A stretch of 64,000 nucleotides of DNA from Nilaparvata lugens (GCF_014356525.2 NC_052510.1:55044503-55108502), one strand, 5' to 3'. Positions 10,661-22,214 are shown, numbered from the stretch's first letter. Notes: generated by a model not told the origin, from the letters alone. Translations and numbers: made by a program.

Positions 10661-11008
10661 GTGTATAGAGATGGTAGAGAATTGAATTACGTTACTTTTT
10701 GTATTTTAGTGGGAAAAGTAACTCTACTAACGAGTAAAAGTTGCAGCAGATTGACCGTTGAAAGTTGGAAAGTTGCTCAGCACTTACCGGAAATTATGCA
10801 GCAAACTTGTGACTCGACTTCCATTATCTCTTTCGCTGGATTGACTCCATGCCATGCTTATCCCACAGTTTTGAAGAGCTTTCGAAACTTTTTGCCATTT
10901 TCGCAAATTGCAATCATTATAGAAAAAGTGGTTTCACCGGAGTTTCTTCATGACCTCGTTCATGTTTCCAATTACATTGAAATATTCAAAAATAGTCAGC
11001 CTACCTGA
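10661..11008 (+). other. 115-codon open frame, unassigned
   Basis: The frame lies in a less AT-rich, apparently single-copy stretch. The predicted product has no signal peptide, motif or repeat I recognise. It could be an exon fragment or chance. Confidence 0.15.
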
Positions 11009-11668
11009 TGAAAAATTGATTTATATCAAGTTGTAAATACTTGTAGTTGTACCGTAATCTCCTATCGAATTTTTCATTTATTGTATTTTGAATGCTCATT
11101 ATTGTATTTTCTAACCTAATAATATTGACATTTTTCTGATCTAGAATTATGAAGTTCAGACTATATTGAAAAATAGTTGAGACTGGAATCTGAAGTATTA
11201 ATCTTACGAGTGAAAAATAGTTTTCAAGTGTACACCTTGATACCCAAATCATATTTGATTCATCGAATAATTTTGAAGATGAATTATCATTATAATATTC
11301 GAAGTTTATTAAAAAACTTTATTATTTATACTTTATTATTTTATTATTTATTAACTTTATTAAATTATTAAAAAAATACTCACCTTTGAGAGCTGAGAGT
11401 CTCTGACGCACTCCTGTAACAAACAAGTATGTATTAACTTGATTAATTCGTATGAAATAACCAGACCAATAAGTCATATCAAAATTCAGTATTTTAATTC
11501 TTTGTCAGCTTACAAGATCCATGGTTGGAAACTGAAACTCAAAATCTCTGGACTCATTTTCATCACTAGAAAGAAAAATGATTTCCTTGGAAATAGTATT
11601 ACGATCTATTTTCAGCAAACATGTGCTGAGAAATGTGAGAAACCATCGTTACTAATAATATTAAATAT

Positions 11669-12070
11669 CGGGCACCGAGCTTCGCTCGTTATTTTTATTT
11701 ATTGATAAACAGAACACAATTCTCAAAAATGATCGTGTTTTATTTCACAGCTGGCTAAACGTCATCTTATGAATTTCGGGGATGCGATATTTTGATTTTT
11801 CACATACTCACTTGCTCACTCACTTTTTTACTATCCACAGCTGTTTCAGCCAAGGATGAATTATCCTTTTAATGTCCTTCAGCAAATTTTCCCAAGGATG
11901 AGACCTAGAGCAATCGAATCTTTATATCATAACCTACTATGTTCCAAATTTCGTGAAAATCGTTAGAGCCGTTTTCGAGATCCGTTGAGCATAAATATAT
12001 ACCCATATAACCAGATAACCACATAACCATATAAATATATACAGAAATTGCTCGCTTAATATAATAGGAT
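11669..12070 (+). mobile_element. HL-D element, short form
   Basis: Complete copy with GGGCACCGAGCTTCGCTCG at one end and GCTCGCTTAATATAATAGG at the other. Confidence 0.8.
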
Positions 12071-12727
12071 ACTATTATAAGTTGGATAGTGTTTAGAATT
12101 GAGTGAACGTTTTTGAAAACAGGACGTTTCTCTAAAAACTGTGTTTCTTCATGATTTAATTCTCTCAGATACTGTTGCTTGTGAAATGTTGTGATATCTA
12201 TATAATGAAAACACTGGTAAGTTAGTGATATATTTGACAATATCCCAGTGTTTTCATAATTCAATCCTCATTCGAAACTTGAAAACAAAATTATTGCTCT
12301 GGAGAGCTTTTCAAGGTCTAAACAAAAAAGCTCTCAAGGAGAAGTGGAGTGGGTCTCTAATGGGATATTCCGGACAAAAATGTAAGGTTTTTAGAAGATG
12401 CATGTCATTATCTACGAATAAGTGAATCCTCGGTTTACATTATTATACATACAACCGTATCAAGTCCATATGATAGATCTTGAAATATTCTCAACGTAAA
12501 CCGAGAAATCTGAGTAAAACTGCTATAAAAAATATGATGGTAAAGCAGCTTTATTTATCATGCCATTAGGTGAATGTAATACGATCGAATCTCTTTGGTA
12601 CAGTTATCCACGTGAATTTATACCCTATTTTATATTCAATACAAAGCTAAGTAGACAAGTTTGAAAATGAGACACGGTGTGTGGGTGATAACCTATATTT
12701 CAGGTTCGAGACGCAACAGTGGAATAC

Positions 12728-12950
12728 GATACGTACATGGAAGTGAAATAATAGGATAGAAGTGCAAGAATAGGTAGAAGAAGAAAACGAAGATAGAAGA
12801 AGAGAAGGTTGTGGAGGAGGAGAGAGAAGAGGAAGGGAAAGAGATACGTACATAGAAGTGAAATAATAGGATAGAAGTGCAAGAATAGGTAGAAGAAGAA
12901 AACGAAGATAGAAGAAGAGAAGGTTGTGGAGGAGAGAGAGAGAGGGGGGA
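12728..12950 (+). repeat. Tandem repeat, 115 bp unit, purine-rich
   Basis: Two copies (12728-12842 and 12843-12950) begin GATACGTACAT and contain runs of GAA and GGA. The strand is strongly purine-rich from about 12730 to 13330, which opens long Ser/Leu/Phe-rich frames on the minus strand (12647-13381, 244 codons). I treat those frames as a composition effect. Confidence 0.8.
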
Positions 12951-13329
12951 GGAAAAGAGCATGAGAAGCAAAGCATTGATACTGGAGAGGATTGATTACC
13001 CGAGGGATAACAGAAACACTTATAGATACATCGACGCTGATGGAGTGGCTTGGGAGAAGAGGAGAGCATTCGCGACATAAGGGCCAAGACGGAGACAGAG
13101 GGAGAGAGAAAAGAGGACGAGGGAAATTGTGAAAGACATAAGATACATGAATGTGGATGGAGAAGTGTATAACAATGATGGAAGGAAGTAGAGGGAACAA
13201 TATTTGAAATAATCGTTGATAAAGGAACGATATCAGTGGCTGCAAGAAGGAAGAAGAATGTGTGGAGATCTTGAGAGGGGAGGAAACATCCTCTGGAGTA
13301 CAGAAGGAAAATTTCAAGAAGAATCCCCT

Positions 13330-13860
13330 GGGAAACGTTTGGCTCTTTCCCAATAATTGATTCTAGAAGCATACGCCACATCTCTTCCAGTCGTAAAACG
13401 CTTTTTTCTCACAACTCTTTCTTTTTCATCTCTTTCCAATTCTCTAATTCTTTTCTTCACCCTCTTACTCGTTTGATTCACTTTTTTCATCTCAGACATC
13501 CACTTGTGTCTTGCAGTTTTATTGTTATTTTGTGACATGGACATCCAGCTGATCTTATCAGCTATGTCATCGGTTTTCACTCTCTGGAGAAATTAATGGT
13601 CACTTTTGCAATGGACCTCTGTTACTTGGCTCTGTTGTTTTCCTTCTGTAATTCCATCTCATGCTGTCACTCTCTGTCGGAGGGAGACTTGGAATCGTAT
13701 CTCACAACGCTAAGTAGCTATTAGATGGATGACAATCATTAACTTAATCAATGGGAATACGGATAGCTAGATTTCTTCTAGTAATGGTAATATTAGTGAT
13801 TAGTGGAAAACTCGCTGTTTGAATACTGAATCATTTTAGCTTTTTGCTTTCGATACCACC
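13330..13860. other. Unassigned stretch
   Basis: The 88-codon minus-strand frame (13314-13580) is Lys/Arg-rich. Nothing recognisable. Confidence 0.4.
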
Positions 13861-13871
13861 TGGAAGAATGC

Positions 13872-13965
13872 CCCTTGAAGTCCAAAACTATAGACTTACA
13901 GGAAAAAGTGATGTAGGGAGGCCAAGAAAGAGATGGGTACCGGAACAGGTTAATAAATGAACCTA
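13872..13965 (+). pseudogene. Non-LTR ORF2 C-terminal fragment
   Basis: Translation gives GRPRKRWVPEQ preceded by YRLTGKSDV, the basic Gly-Arg-Pro-(Arg/Lys)-Arg-Trp block near the end of many non-LTR reverse-transcriptase ORFs. Stops follow immediately. Confidence 0.6.
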
Positions 13966-15450
13966 ATCCCTGAAGTGAAGATGATGAGATGATTATGCTT
14001 TTAATGCCTCATGGAATCAACCCCATTTTTTCAAGTGTTTGTACATTATTTATTATTATTTTTTATTAAAAACACGCAAAACAAGACAAAACAAAATTAC
14101 AAAGAAATAAATAGTTTGCTTGATACATTCTTATAGAACTATTTTATCAATGTTGAATTGATTGATTATAATATTTTTCTCCTGATTCAATACAATAGGG
14201 AATGAGAGACAGACTTAGTCCAAATCTCCGGGACCAAACTAGTCCAAAATCCAAGTCCAATCTAAAGTTAAAATATTCCATATCGTGTGAATATCTCAAC
14301 TCTTCCTCCCACTTGTACCTTTCAAATCTTCACTTCCCTGTGAATGCTGCCCATCCAATAAACATCTATAGATGGTCATGGATCGAGAAAATAGATCTAT
14401 CTATCTAACTCCGCACCAAATTGCCAGGAATATTTGTATACTATGTATAAATATAATGAACTACCAGACTATCTTATTTCAATTATGAGGATGTATTATT
14501 TAATCATTCGAAAATATATTTTCTTGAGAGGTAAAATATATTTGAGATAGGATTATTGATATTTGCTAACACGAATCCAATTAATATTAGATCAGATATA
14601 CTAGGATGACTCAAATCACAACTATTTGCTGAAAATTGTGATGGAGAAGGAAACGTGGCAACTATGCTATCCTTGTGCTTTCCCATGATATCTACACTTA
14701 AAAATTTGAATCTCACCATAAAAGTTGTTTTCGTACAGACCGCACTTAATTTATTTCAGAAAAAGTTGCCTGTCATTAGTTTTTCAATGATTGGCGACAT
14801 TTAATGTAAATGAACAGTCGTTATTTTGTTTCTTGTGAACTTTTGTTTTGTTTGGACTGCAGCCTTGAATGATTGATGATAGTTTCCATTGATAAATTAG
14901 TTTGTCAGCTGACAACGCGGCATGTCCAGTGCAGTTCTCTGCTGAATGGAATCGAACACTATTGGAGAGCCGAATGAATGGACGCGTAGATAATAGTGTA
15001 GGAGGAAGCAAGGGACTGCAAGGGAAAGATTGTTGAAATGCCAATAGAAGCATAGATTGCGTAGCACGACGTAGGAAGGGGAGGGGGATTCATGGGGGAA
15101 TAACACGGGGGATCCTGTTCCCATTCCCCCCCAAACTTCCTTGCTTCTCTTTGCAAGATGGAAAATCATTTCCCCGTACATTCGTTTACTTTTCAGAGTC
15201 TTGTCTACAATAGAACATTGAAACACAACACATGTCAGTTGGAAATAATTTGTGTTAGGAAAGGCAGATCAATCAATGACCAATCAATCAATCACTAGTT
15301 CGAATGAGATACTATAATATAATAAAATTGAGGTTTACCGCAAAGATTTCAATTATTGTACTAGTCTGTCTAATGTTAAGAAAGGAGATAAATGTGAGGT
15401 TCAGATAAGTTTCCCTTCCTTTTAATCTAGTAGTATATTACTACCTATAT
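13966..15450. other. Unassigned stretch
   Basis: No repeat with both ends visible. Three overlapping minus-strand frames at 14784-15226 are mutual shadows in a pyrimidine-rich region. Confidence 0.4.
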
Positions 15451-15536
15451 CTTCTTCTTCTTCTTCTTCTTCTTCTTCTTCTTCTTCTTCTTCTTCTCTT
15501 CTTCTTCTTCTTCTTCTTCTTCTTCTTCTTTTTCTT
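15451..15536 (+). repeat. (CTT)n microsatellite
   Basis: About 85 bp of CTT/TTC units with one interruption. Confidence 0.95.
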
Positions 15537-16750
15537 AAAACAATATCTTATATTCCTTTCAACCTATATTATTAGACAATTCCCATTTAATTTTTCTCAA
15601 CTTCAATGAGATTTCTCATCGAGCCTATTATATTACTATTTCTATTCATTATCTTTTTTTCTATTTATCTATTTTCCATTATCTATTGAATGATGATTTC
15701 CCTTCTATTTCTTTTTCAAACCGTGGAAATGGGCTAGAAAATGTAATAAAGAATGAGGAAGGCGTTTTATTCGACTACTCATACATTTTTATTGGAAGAG
15801 AATTCTGTAATTGAATCTACTAGAAGTTAAGAGTACCTGAAAACGCAATGGTAAATCAACAAAATTGAACATCAAAATCAACATGAGCTACATTGTAGCA
15901 TTTCTGTTCTTCAAATTTGGAATTCTCACAACACAGAAATAACTTGTTCAACAGATATCAACTAAGCTTGACGATAATAAATTAATATGCTGTTGGGAAC
16001 TTTCTCAACTAGAACCGTCATTATTCTGTTTATTTTAAGAGCAAGTCTCGAAATTAAGCTTATACTGATCAACGCTTGATTTATCATGGTCAAGTTGCGA
16101 ATTTCAAATCAAGTAGAACTTCGTCTGATTTCGTCTGTTGTCAGCTACCGTACTACTTTTCAACCATAAAATTCAGTTTCAAGCTGAATACTTTGTTATT
16201 GGAAGCTTTTCAATAATGTTACAAAATTCCATGTTTTTTACAAACATGAAGATTGTCATCCTCTTCACATCACTGTAATCACATAAAATTTTGCCTTCAT
16301 AGGCTAATACCATTAGCTTAACCACATTTGCTTAATAGGCTAATTGACAAGTCAGTCAGTAAATAAAATCCTATCTTAAAAATCGGGGTTCCAAAAGTTC
16401 TACGCAATCCACAATTGGAGAAGATATTCTAATATTAAGTTGGATTTCCACATATATTATCTGTGACAACAGTGAACAGTGGAAATATAATTCCTACGAG
16501 ATCTGATCTGATTTCTCGTGTCTACTACGCACAGGCCACAGTGCCGATTGCATAATATTACAACCTAATTTAAGTACTTTATTATTTTTCATTTTATATT
16601 TGCACTTATCATATTCATGGAATGAAGAAGATTTTTGTTTGATTGGACTATTCCCATTCAGCCCGGCCGAGCGACTATGAATATTAGAGCTTTATTAGAA
16701 TAATTAGAGCTTTAATTAGAATATTTTATTAGAACTTCAATGATATTTTC
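15537..16750. other. Unassigned stretch
   Basis: AT-rich; no frame above 60 codons and no recognised repeat. Confidence 0.5.
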
Positions 16751-16762
16751 ACTTTCTACTGT

Positions 16763-17012
16763 ACGACTACGGAGTAGCCGTAGTCGAGTGGATCAGATGC
16801 TGGCTTTCTGATTCAGAGGCCCGGGTTCAAATCCCGGCCCGGCAAAATATTTATCTCGGGTCACTCCCGTGTTTCGGATGGACACGTTAAGCCGTCGGTC
16901 CCGGCTACCTAAAAAGCAGTCGTTAGGTCATGGCAGAGGCCCTGAAATTGATCAGTTGCGACCTGAAAACTCTCACACCAGACCTGAGCCAGCCAGGTCA
17001 CTCGATATTATT
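16763..17012 (+). mobile_element. tRNA-derived SINE with 12 bp TSD
   Basis: The head carries an RNA polymerase III A box (TAGTCGAGTGG) and B box (GGTTCAAATCC) spaced as in a tRNA. A tRNA-unrelated body (GACACGTTAAGCCGTCGG) and a short ATT tail follow. ACTTTCTACTGT repeats at 16751-16762 and 17013-17024, marking a target-primed insertion. A 5'-truncated relative is at 44164-44402. Confidence 0.9.
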
Positions 17013-17024
17013 ACTTTCTACTGT

Positions 17025-17916
17025 CACTGATAATCGATAATCATCAGTAAAATACTTGTTTATCAATTTTTAATCAATCAGCATACGATAATCATATCCT
17101 ATGAATACTGAGGAATGACTATGATTCAAGCAGAGTTCATACACTCTACTTCAAATTAAAGAATGAATAAAACTCACAAAATCTAGAGAACTCCCTTGAA
17201 ACTTGAACTAAATCGTGAGAGAAAATTAAAAAAAAAATGAAGATGGGTGATCCGGAATGTTTCTTCTTTACCGGAAAAACAAAACATGATCAGCCTCAGG
17301 CGAAAGGCTTTATTCAGTTTACCACTTTCCGGCCGAATTCCTTCTTTATTCTAAGCCTCAATGGAAAAGCCGAGTATCCTTCGGAATTCTTGAGCAAGAA
17401 AATCTCTTATTGCACTGTAGGAGGGTGATGAACGCTTTGAACTACCCAACAACTGAACGCAATAGCTATAAAAAATTATGAACAACTGAATGTTATGCAT
17501 CTCTGTAGGTCTCCCTTATTGTGATTTTTCGAAGAGCTTACCAATTCAATTTCACTTCTATTATTTGAGCTTTGTTCAATTTTAGTGTCAACATGTGATT
17601 TCTCATCAACTTTATTCCTTAATAAACAGTACATACTATTTTGAAGTAGTGGAGGTGATATTTTGGAAGTGTTATCAATATTGAAGAAATCATGAAGTTA
17701 TCACAAGTATTTATTGAGATATCGGTCTCGGTTATCATAACACTATCAATCACTGGTAGACTGAAGTTTCATAATATTGTAAATAAATTAAACTTCATAA
17801 AATACACTTCAAGTAGATTCTAATAAAAATTCCCAGTCAAGTTGAAGAGTACCTTGATTTGCCTTATTGTAAGGCATCATTCGACTGAGTGGGCCAAAAA
17901 AAAAAATTGGACACAT
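17025..17916. other. Unassigned stretch
   Basis: A 63-codon plus-strand frame (17237-17428) sits in a less AT-rich patch but is not recognised. Confidence 0.4.
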
Positions 17917-18200
17917 TTTTACTCTTCATTGATTCATACAATAATTACATCATCAAAATGATAGGGAGAGAAAAAATAAGGTAACCTTGTGCTATTCCTC
18001 TCCCACATTCAGATAAGGTTTCACATAGTCCGAAATAGGTTGAGTCTTGTAGTTGTACATTTAACAAAATTTTCAGTCCTTAATTATTTTCACAAAGTAG
18101 ATTTTTGGATTTAGATGCTTCAAAACCAAACATAATAAACAAAACCAAAGGTTACACATAGTCCGAATTAGGTTAAGTCTTGTAGTTGTTCACTTCTGTT
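17917..18200 (-). repeat. Non-LTR 3' end (GATAGGGAGAG variant), partly doubled
   Basis: Shares CATCATCAAAATGATAGGG and CACATAGTCCGAAATAGG with 43690-43811 and 46917-47075. The TACACATAGTCCGAA block is repeated at about 18150. Confidence 0.6.
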
Positions 18201-18460
18201 ATGATAACTCGATCTTACGCACAGGTCTTTGTTGCCTATGTAAGCTCTTTCCTATCTGATTACAAGAATAAAATTGTGATAGCTCAAGAGTTTTATTGTT
18301 AAGTATAAATAGTTTTATATTTTGTTGTTTTGATTTTAGTAAGTATATTATATCGATTCTTGAATTTTATACACTTTATTGCTTAATATTCTATGTGACG
18401 GCTTTGAATTGTATTGAGAAGGATAAAATAAATTGAATTGAATTGAAAAAGTTGAATTGA
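18201..18460 (+). repeat. Non-LTR retrotransposon 3' end, ATTGA tail
   Basis: Contains CACAGGTCTTTGTTGCCTA and ends GGATAAAATAAATTGAATTG, a 3'-UTR style typical of insect non-LTR elements with a simple-repeat tail. Confidence 0.55.
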
Positions 18461-19432
18461 AACTTCACAAAATTTTCAGTCCTCAATTATTTTCACAAAG
18501 TAGATTTTTGAAATAAGTTGCTTCACATTTAGAAGACATTTTAGAATTTAGAAGATATATTTCACATTATTATCACAAAAATAGAAAATATTCACATATT
18601 AAAGAAATAATTTTGAAGGACCAAAAAACAAACTTAATTCTATTCTCAACCTATTTTTCCCTTCTTGCTTTCTTATTTGTCAATATCGCTTGTCCCGAAT
18701 TCGTTTTCCTATCAAATTTAGTTCTATAATTATCACATTCCACCACACGTGCACTATAAATTTAGGATACGATTTAGTCTGAAATCAAATTGGATGTAAG
18801 CATCAATATGAGAAATCGTACACAATGCGTGGAATAATGGTTGGAATTAGCGGAACAGAAATCATCACGGCCTGTGAGTATTAATCAGATTAACGGCAAT
18901 CGCATATTGCTGCTGGCTCATCCTCTATAATTCCAATCCAAGCGATGTGATCAATGCGCGTGAGTGATAGAGGAAGTAGAAGCATGTATGTGTGAGTGAG
19001 TGAGTGAGTGATAGAGTAAAGGTAGTAGAGGCATGCATGTGTGAGTGAGAGAGTGGATTGGTAAACAAATGTCGGTAGTGACTGACCACAATACCGCAGG
19101 CAATTTAATCTGATTACCAGTAACGAACTATCCTTTTCACCAATGCTACTTCTAATTTAAAATTAGCTCAGTACGAGAATGATTTTCCACCTGGATATTA
19201 TATGTTATTCCACATTTCATATCTATTTGTGTTCGATCTGTGAGGTTACGAACAGAACGTTCAGGTCGATATATGAAGATTTCAGTGAAGATAGCTCGCG
19301 ATCGACCTGCAGGTAACATAAAAACATTGTAAATCATGGGAGAGAACAGTACGATTAAGTCTCGATTGTGGTCGATTGTGCACAATGGCATTCACATGTT
19401 TTTATCATTTAGTATTAAACATCGGGGCACCG
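18461..19432. other. Unassigned stretch with GTGA repeat
   Basis: A GTGA microsatellite at 18991-19010 lies inside a rough 60 bp duplication (TGATAGAGGAAGTAGAAGC and TGATAGAGTAAAGGTAGTAG). Otherwise nothing recognised. Confidence 0.5.
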
Positions 19433-20010
19433 AGCTTCGCTCGTTATTTTTATTTATTGATAAACAGAACACAATTCTCTGAAATAATCGTGTTTATATT
19501 TTACAGCTGGCTATACGTCAGCTTATGAATTTCGTGGATGAGATATTTTGATTTTCCACAGACTCACTCGCTCACTCACTTTTTTACTATCCACAGACGG
19601 CGAAAGTCTCAGTTGTTTTAGCCAAGGATGAATTAATAAGAAAACAAAGATATTGTCAAATTTCACTGAAAATTTATTAAAAACTTTAAAACAGAACTAT
19701 GGTTTCACGTAGTTAACCAACGCATCATCAGCTGTATTATGGAGAGATTTCACAACATCATCATCAATTCTACTAATTTTATTAAGGATGAATTATCCTT
19801 TTGATGTCGTTCAGCGAATTTTCCCAAGGATGAGACCTAGTGTAATCGAATTTTTATATCATAAACCTACTATGTTCCAAAATTTACCTACTATGTAAAC
19901 CAAATTTCGTGAAAATCGTTAGAGCCGTTTTCAAGATCCGTTGAACATAAATAATCAAATATAAAAATATAAACAGATATACAGAAATTGCTTCCTTAAT
20001 ATAATAGGAT
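19433..20010 (+). mobile_element. HL-D element with nested insertion
   Basis: Short-form HL-D with both ends, interrupted at 19636-19783 by a retroelement fragment flanked by a 12 bp TSD. Confidence 0.8.
19636..19783 (-). mobile_element. Retroelement fragment with CTGATGA...GAAAC core
   Basis: AAGGATGAATTA flanks it at 19624-19635 and 19784-19795. On the minus strand CTGATGA (19731-19725) is followed by a CGT/ACG stem and GAAAC (19706-19702), then TTTTAAAGTTTTTAATAAA as in the foldback at 9139-9900. This is the only copy in the window with an unaltered CTGATGA. Confidence 0.75.
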
Positions 20011-20265
20011 ATTATCCGTTTGGCGAGCTCAACCATTGATGGAAGTACATCGTGAGAATCTACAGCAGTCAGCAGTTTCTTTTCAACTTCTTTGAACTCT
20101 CCTGAAACTGTTCGAGCCAGCTTTCTCACACATCGAGCGTCAGTTCTGCTTACACCATCGAAGGGAGGTATTCATCTTGTCAAAATTCACTTGTCTAATT
20201 TTGTGAAAAAATAATTAAACATGGATATACCTCTCCGGGTTCTACTCCCTCATCATAACATCCAC
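20011..20265. other. Unassigned stretch
   Basis: Lies between HL-D and the 28S fragment; the 81-codon minus frame overlaps the HL-D end. No recognised content. Confidence 0.4.
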
Positions 20266-20458
20266 ATAACCTGTAGTAATCCTGCTCAGTACGAGAGGAA
20301 TCGTAAGTTCAGACATTATTTGGTTCAAACACTCGACCGAGCGACCAATGGTGCGAAGCACAGAATTTAAATACAACATTCTGTATTATTTGTATTATTA
20401 TATTATTTGTATTCTGTGGTGCGAAGCTACAACCATCCGTGGGATTATGTCTGAACGT
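20266..20458 (+). pseudogene. 28S rRNA fragment (sarcin-ricin loop region)
   Basis: Matches the highly conserved large-subunit rRNA segment: TAGTAATCCTGCTCAGTACG, AGAGGAA, TTCAGACAT, CCAATGGTGCGAAGC and CCATCCGTGGGATTATG. Several substitutions (AGAGGAATCGTAAG for the usual AGAGGAACCGCAGG) and an internal insertion show that it is not functional rDNA. About 135 bp of rRNA sequence is present, with no further 28S on either side. Confidence 0.9.
20360..20416. mobile_element. 57 bp insertion in 28S fragment, 11 bp TSD
   Basis: TGGTGCGAAGC is repeated at 20349-20359 and 20417-20427. The inserted sequence begins ACAGAATTTAAATACAACAT, contains inverted ACAGAAT/ATTCTGT, and ends in TATTATTTGT units. 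Confidence 0.8.
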
Positions 20459-21473
20459 ATTGGTGGCAACGTTTCCTAACAACATAACCTAAAATCTAAA
20501 ACCTAAAAACCGGTTGGCTGATTGGCACTGCCTATTGCGCTATCTATCGGCTAAAGTTGTAACAATTATATCAGCTGAGCAGCTACCAAAAATGGCTGAC
20601 TCCAGATAACGCGTTTCAGATTTGAATTGCAGATCAAAAATATTTTTTGTTGGTTGGTATTTTGAATAGAATAAAATATTTTGAAAATTGTATAAATTTT
20701 TATCATCTACTAATATTAAGAAAATAATATCATACAAACATATATTTCATGAGTTTATCAAATCTCTTGTTGTGGTATTGAATTCAGTTGACTCAATGAC
20801 ATACACCTCTATTATGCTTTCTCATCTGAACCTATTACAATGTGAGTTTTTGAAATAGAGATGCTTCCCATGTTATTTAAATGGAGTCACTTTTCCTCCC
20901 TAGGGAGTTTTTCTGTTTTTTACTACCGAGAGCGAAAAAGTGACACTTCAGTATTATGTTTCAGGGAGTAAAGTAAGTACTTTAGACAGTAGGTGGAGGA
21001 AAAGTAAATTGCTCATGTTCGCGGCGCGTATATCTGTACGCACCTTTATATTTCGATATTTTCTGTTGGGTTCCGAATACACAGTCAAGTAATTTTGGAG
21101 CTGGCATTGAGCATTTGATTCTACGTTAAGTAAAAAGCTTTTAATCGTAAAATTTTTCTCGAAAGTTGTGATTCATTTCTAAGAGGGTCGGGGCTGGTAG
21201 GCTGGCTATAGCGTGCAGTGATTGGAGCTCGGAAGAGACAAACGATCGCCCGTTACACGATGCAATTCTCGTTTTTCTTCTATAATAGTGCTTGCCGCTT
21301 GGTGCTTGCTGGTGGCCATTTGCTTCATTAAAGACACGCGAATTCCTCCCTCCCTGCTCAGGCCGAGGCAGTCTTCAAAGTTCAGCAGTTTCGCTAAACC
21401 TGGCAATTTCTTGCCAGAAATTTCTTCGAGAAAGTTGAGGACAACCATAGAATTGAATCTATGTCGCCTTTAG
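20459..21473. other. Unassigned stretch with overlapping open frames
   Basis: 21206-21473 is GC-richer and open on both strands (80 codons minus, 83 codons plus). The plus frame has a hydrophobic stretch (IIVLAAWCLLVAICF). Neither product is recognised, and being open on both strands suggests composition more than coding. Confidence 0.3.
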
Positions 21474-21922
21474 CCAATTACACACTCATAGATTTTTGGA
21501 CGTGAGATGCTTTGCTGTCCGTATAAATTCTACCAGATTGAATAGAACTTGACAAAAACATGATTTATTATAATTTAATGAAAAAGACTAAGAAATTGTC
21601 AAAAACTACAGATTTACTGATGCTTAGAAAGACCGGTTTCAGTTATTACACCATTGTCAATCTCTGATAAACTGATGTCTGAGTTTATCAGAGATTGACA
21701 ATGGTGTAATAACCGAAACCGGTCTTTCTTAGAATCAGTAAATCTGTTGTTTTTGACAATTTCTTAGTCTTTTTCATTCAATATGAATAATCACCACAAT
21801 ATCAACTTCTCAACTAAACAAAAAATTATTATAATGTTTGTCAATTATGTTCAATTCGATAGAATTGATATGGACGGAAATATATCGTACGTCCAAAAAT
21901 CGATGGGTGTAACTAGACTTTG
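21474..21922. mobile_element. Foldback MITE interrupted by SB-PLE
   Basis: The left flank (CATAGATTTTTGGACGT, then AATTCTACCAGATTGAA) and right flank (ACGTCCAAAAATCGATGG, preceded by TTCGATAGAATTG) are imperfect reverse complements. The SB-PLE copy at 21575-21825 lies in the loop. Confidence 0.65.
21575..21825. mobile_element. SB-PLE snapback with 10 bp TSD
   Basis: TTATTATAAT flanks at 21565-21574 and 21826-21835. Arms are nearly perfect (ACCGGTTTCAGTTATTACAC on the left, GTGTAATAACCGAAACCGGT on the right). The hammerhead-like motif is at 21695-21719. The right arm is longer and ends in an A run. Confidence 0.85.
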
Positions 21923-21948
21923 ACTAATGATAACGTTGATACAGCGAG

Positions 21949-22214
21949 ACGGAACCGAGAAATAGAGATTTGTGAAAATAATATTAAGGAATAAAAATTT
22001 TGTGAAGTGAACAACTACAAGAATTAAGCTGGGCTTACACCAAAGTTATTAACAAAATGTAATAACTTAAACCTTATAGATTCTATTAGATTGAACGGAA
22101 CTTGACAAACACATATGTTCATCATGTGTATGATAAGATATGTTCAATCTAATAGAATCTATAAGGATTAAGCTATTAACATTTTGTTATCAACTTTGGT
22201 GTAAACGCAGCTTT
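21949..22214 (-). repeat. Composite repeat with embedded MITE
   Basis: 22025-22214 is a foldback with ends AAGCTG(G/C)G(C/T)TTACACC and arms TTCTATTAGATTGAACGG. The adjoining 21949-22024 (ATTTTGTGAAGTGAACAAC) matches the flank of the same MITE at 43812-44055, so flank and MITE form one composite unit. Confidence 0.75.

Noticed and set aside
12647..13381. 244-codon minus-strand open frame
   Set aside because: The product is almost entirely Ser/Leu/Phe/Pro from a purine-rich opposite strand with a tandem repeat; a second frame is open over the same DNA. Composition explains it.
16786..16855. A genuine tRNA gene at the A/B boxes
   Set aside because: The sequence does not fold as a full cloverleaf by eye, continues into a SINE body, and is flanked by a 12 bp TSD.
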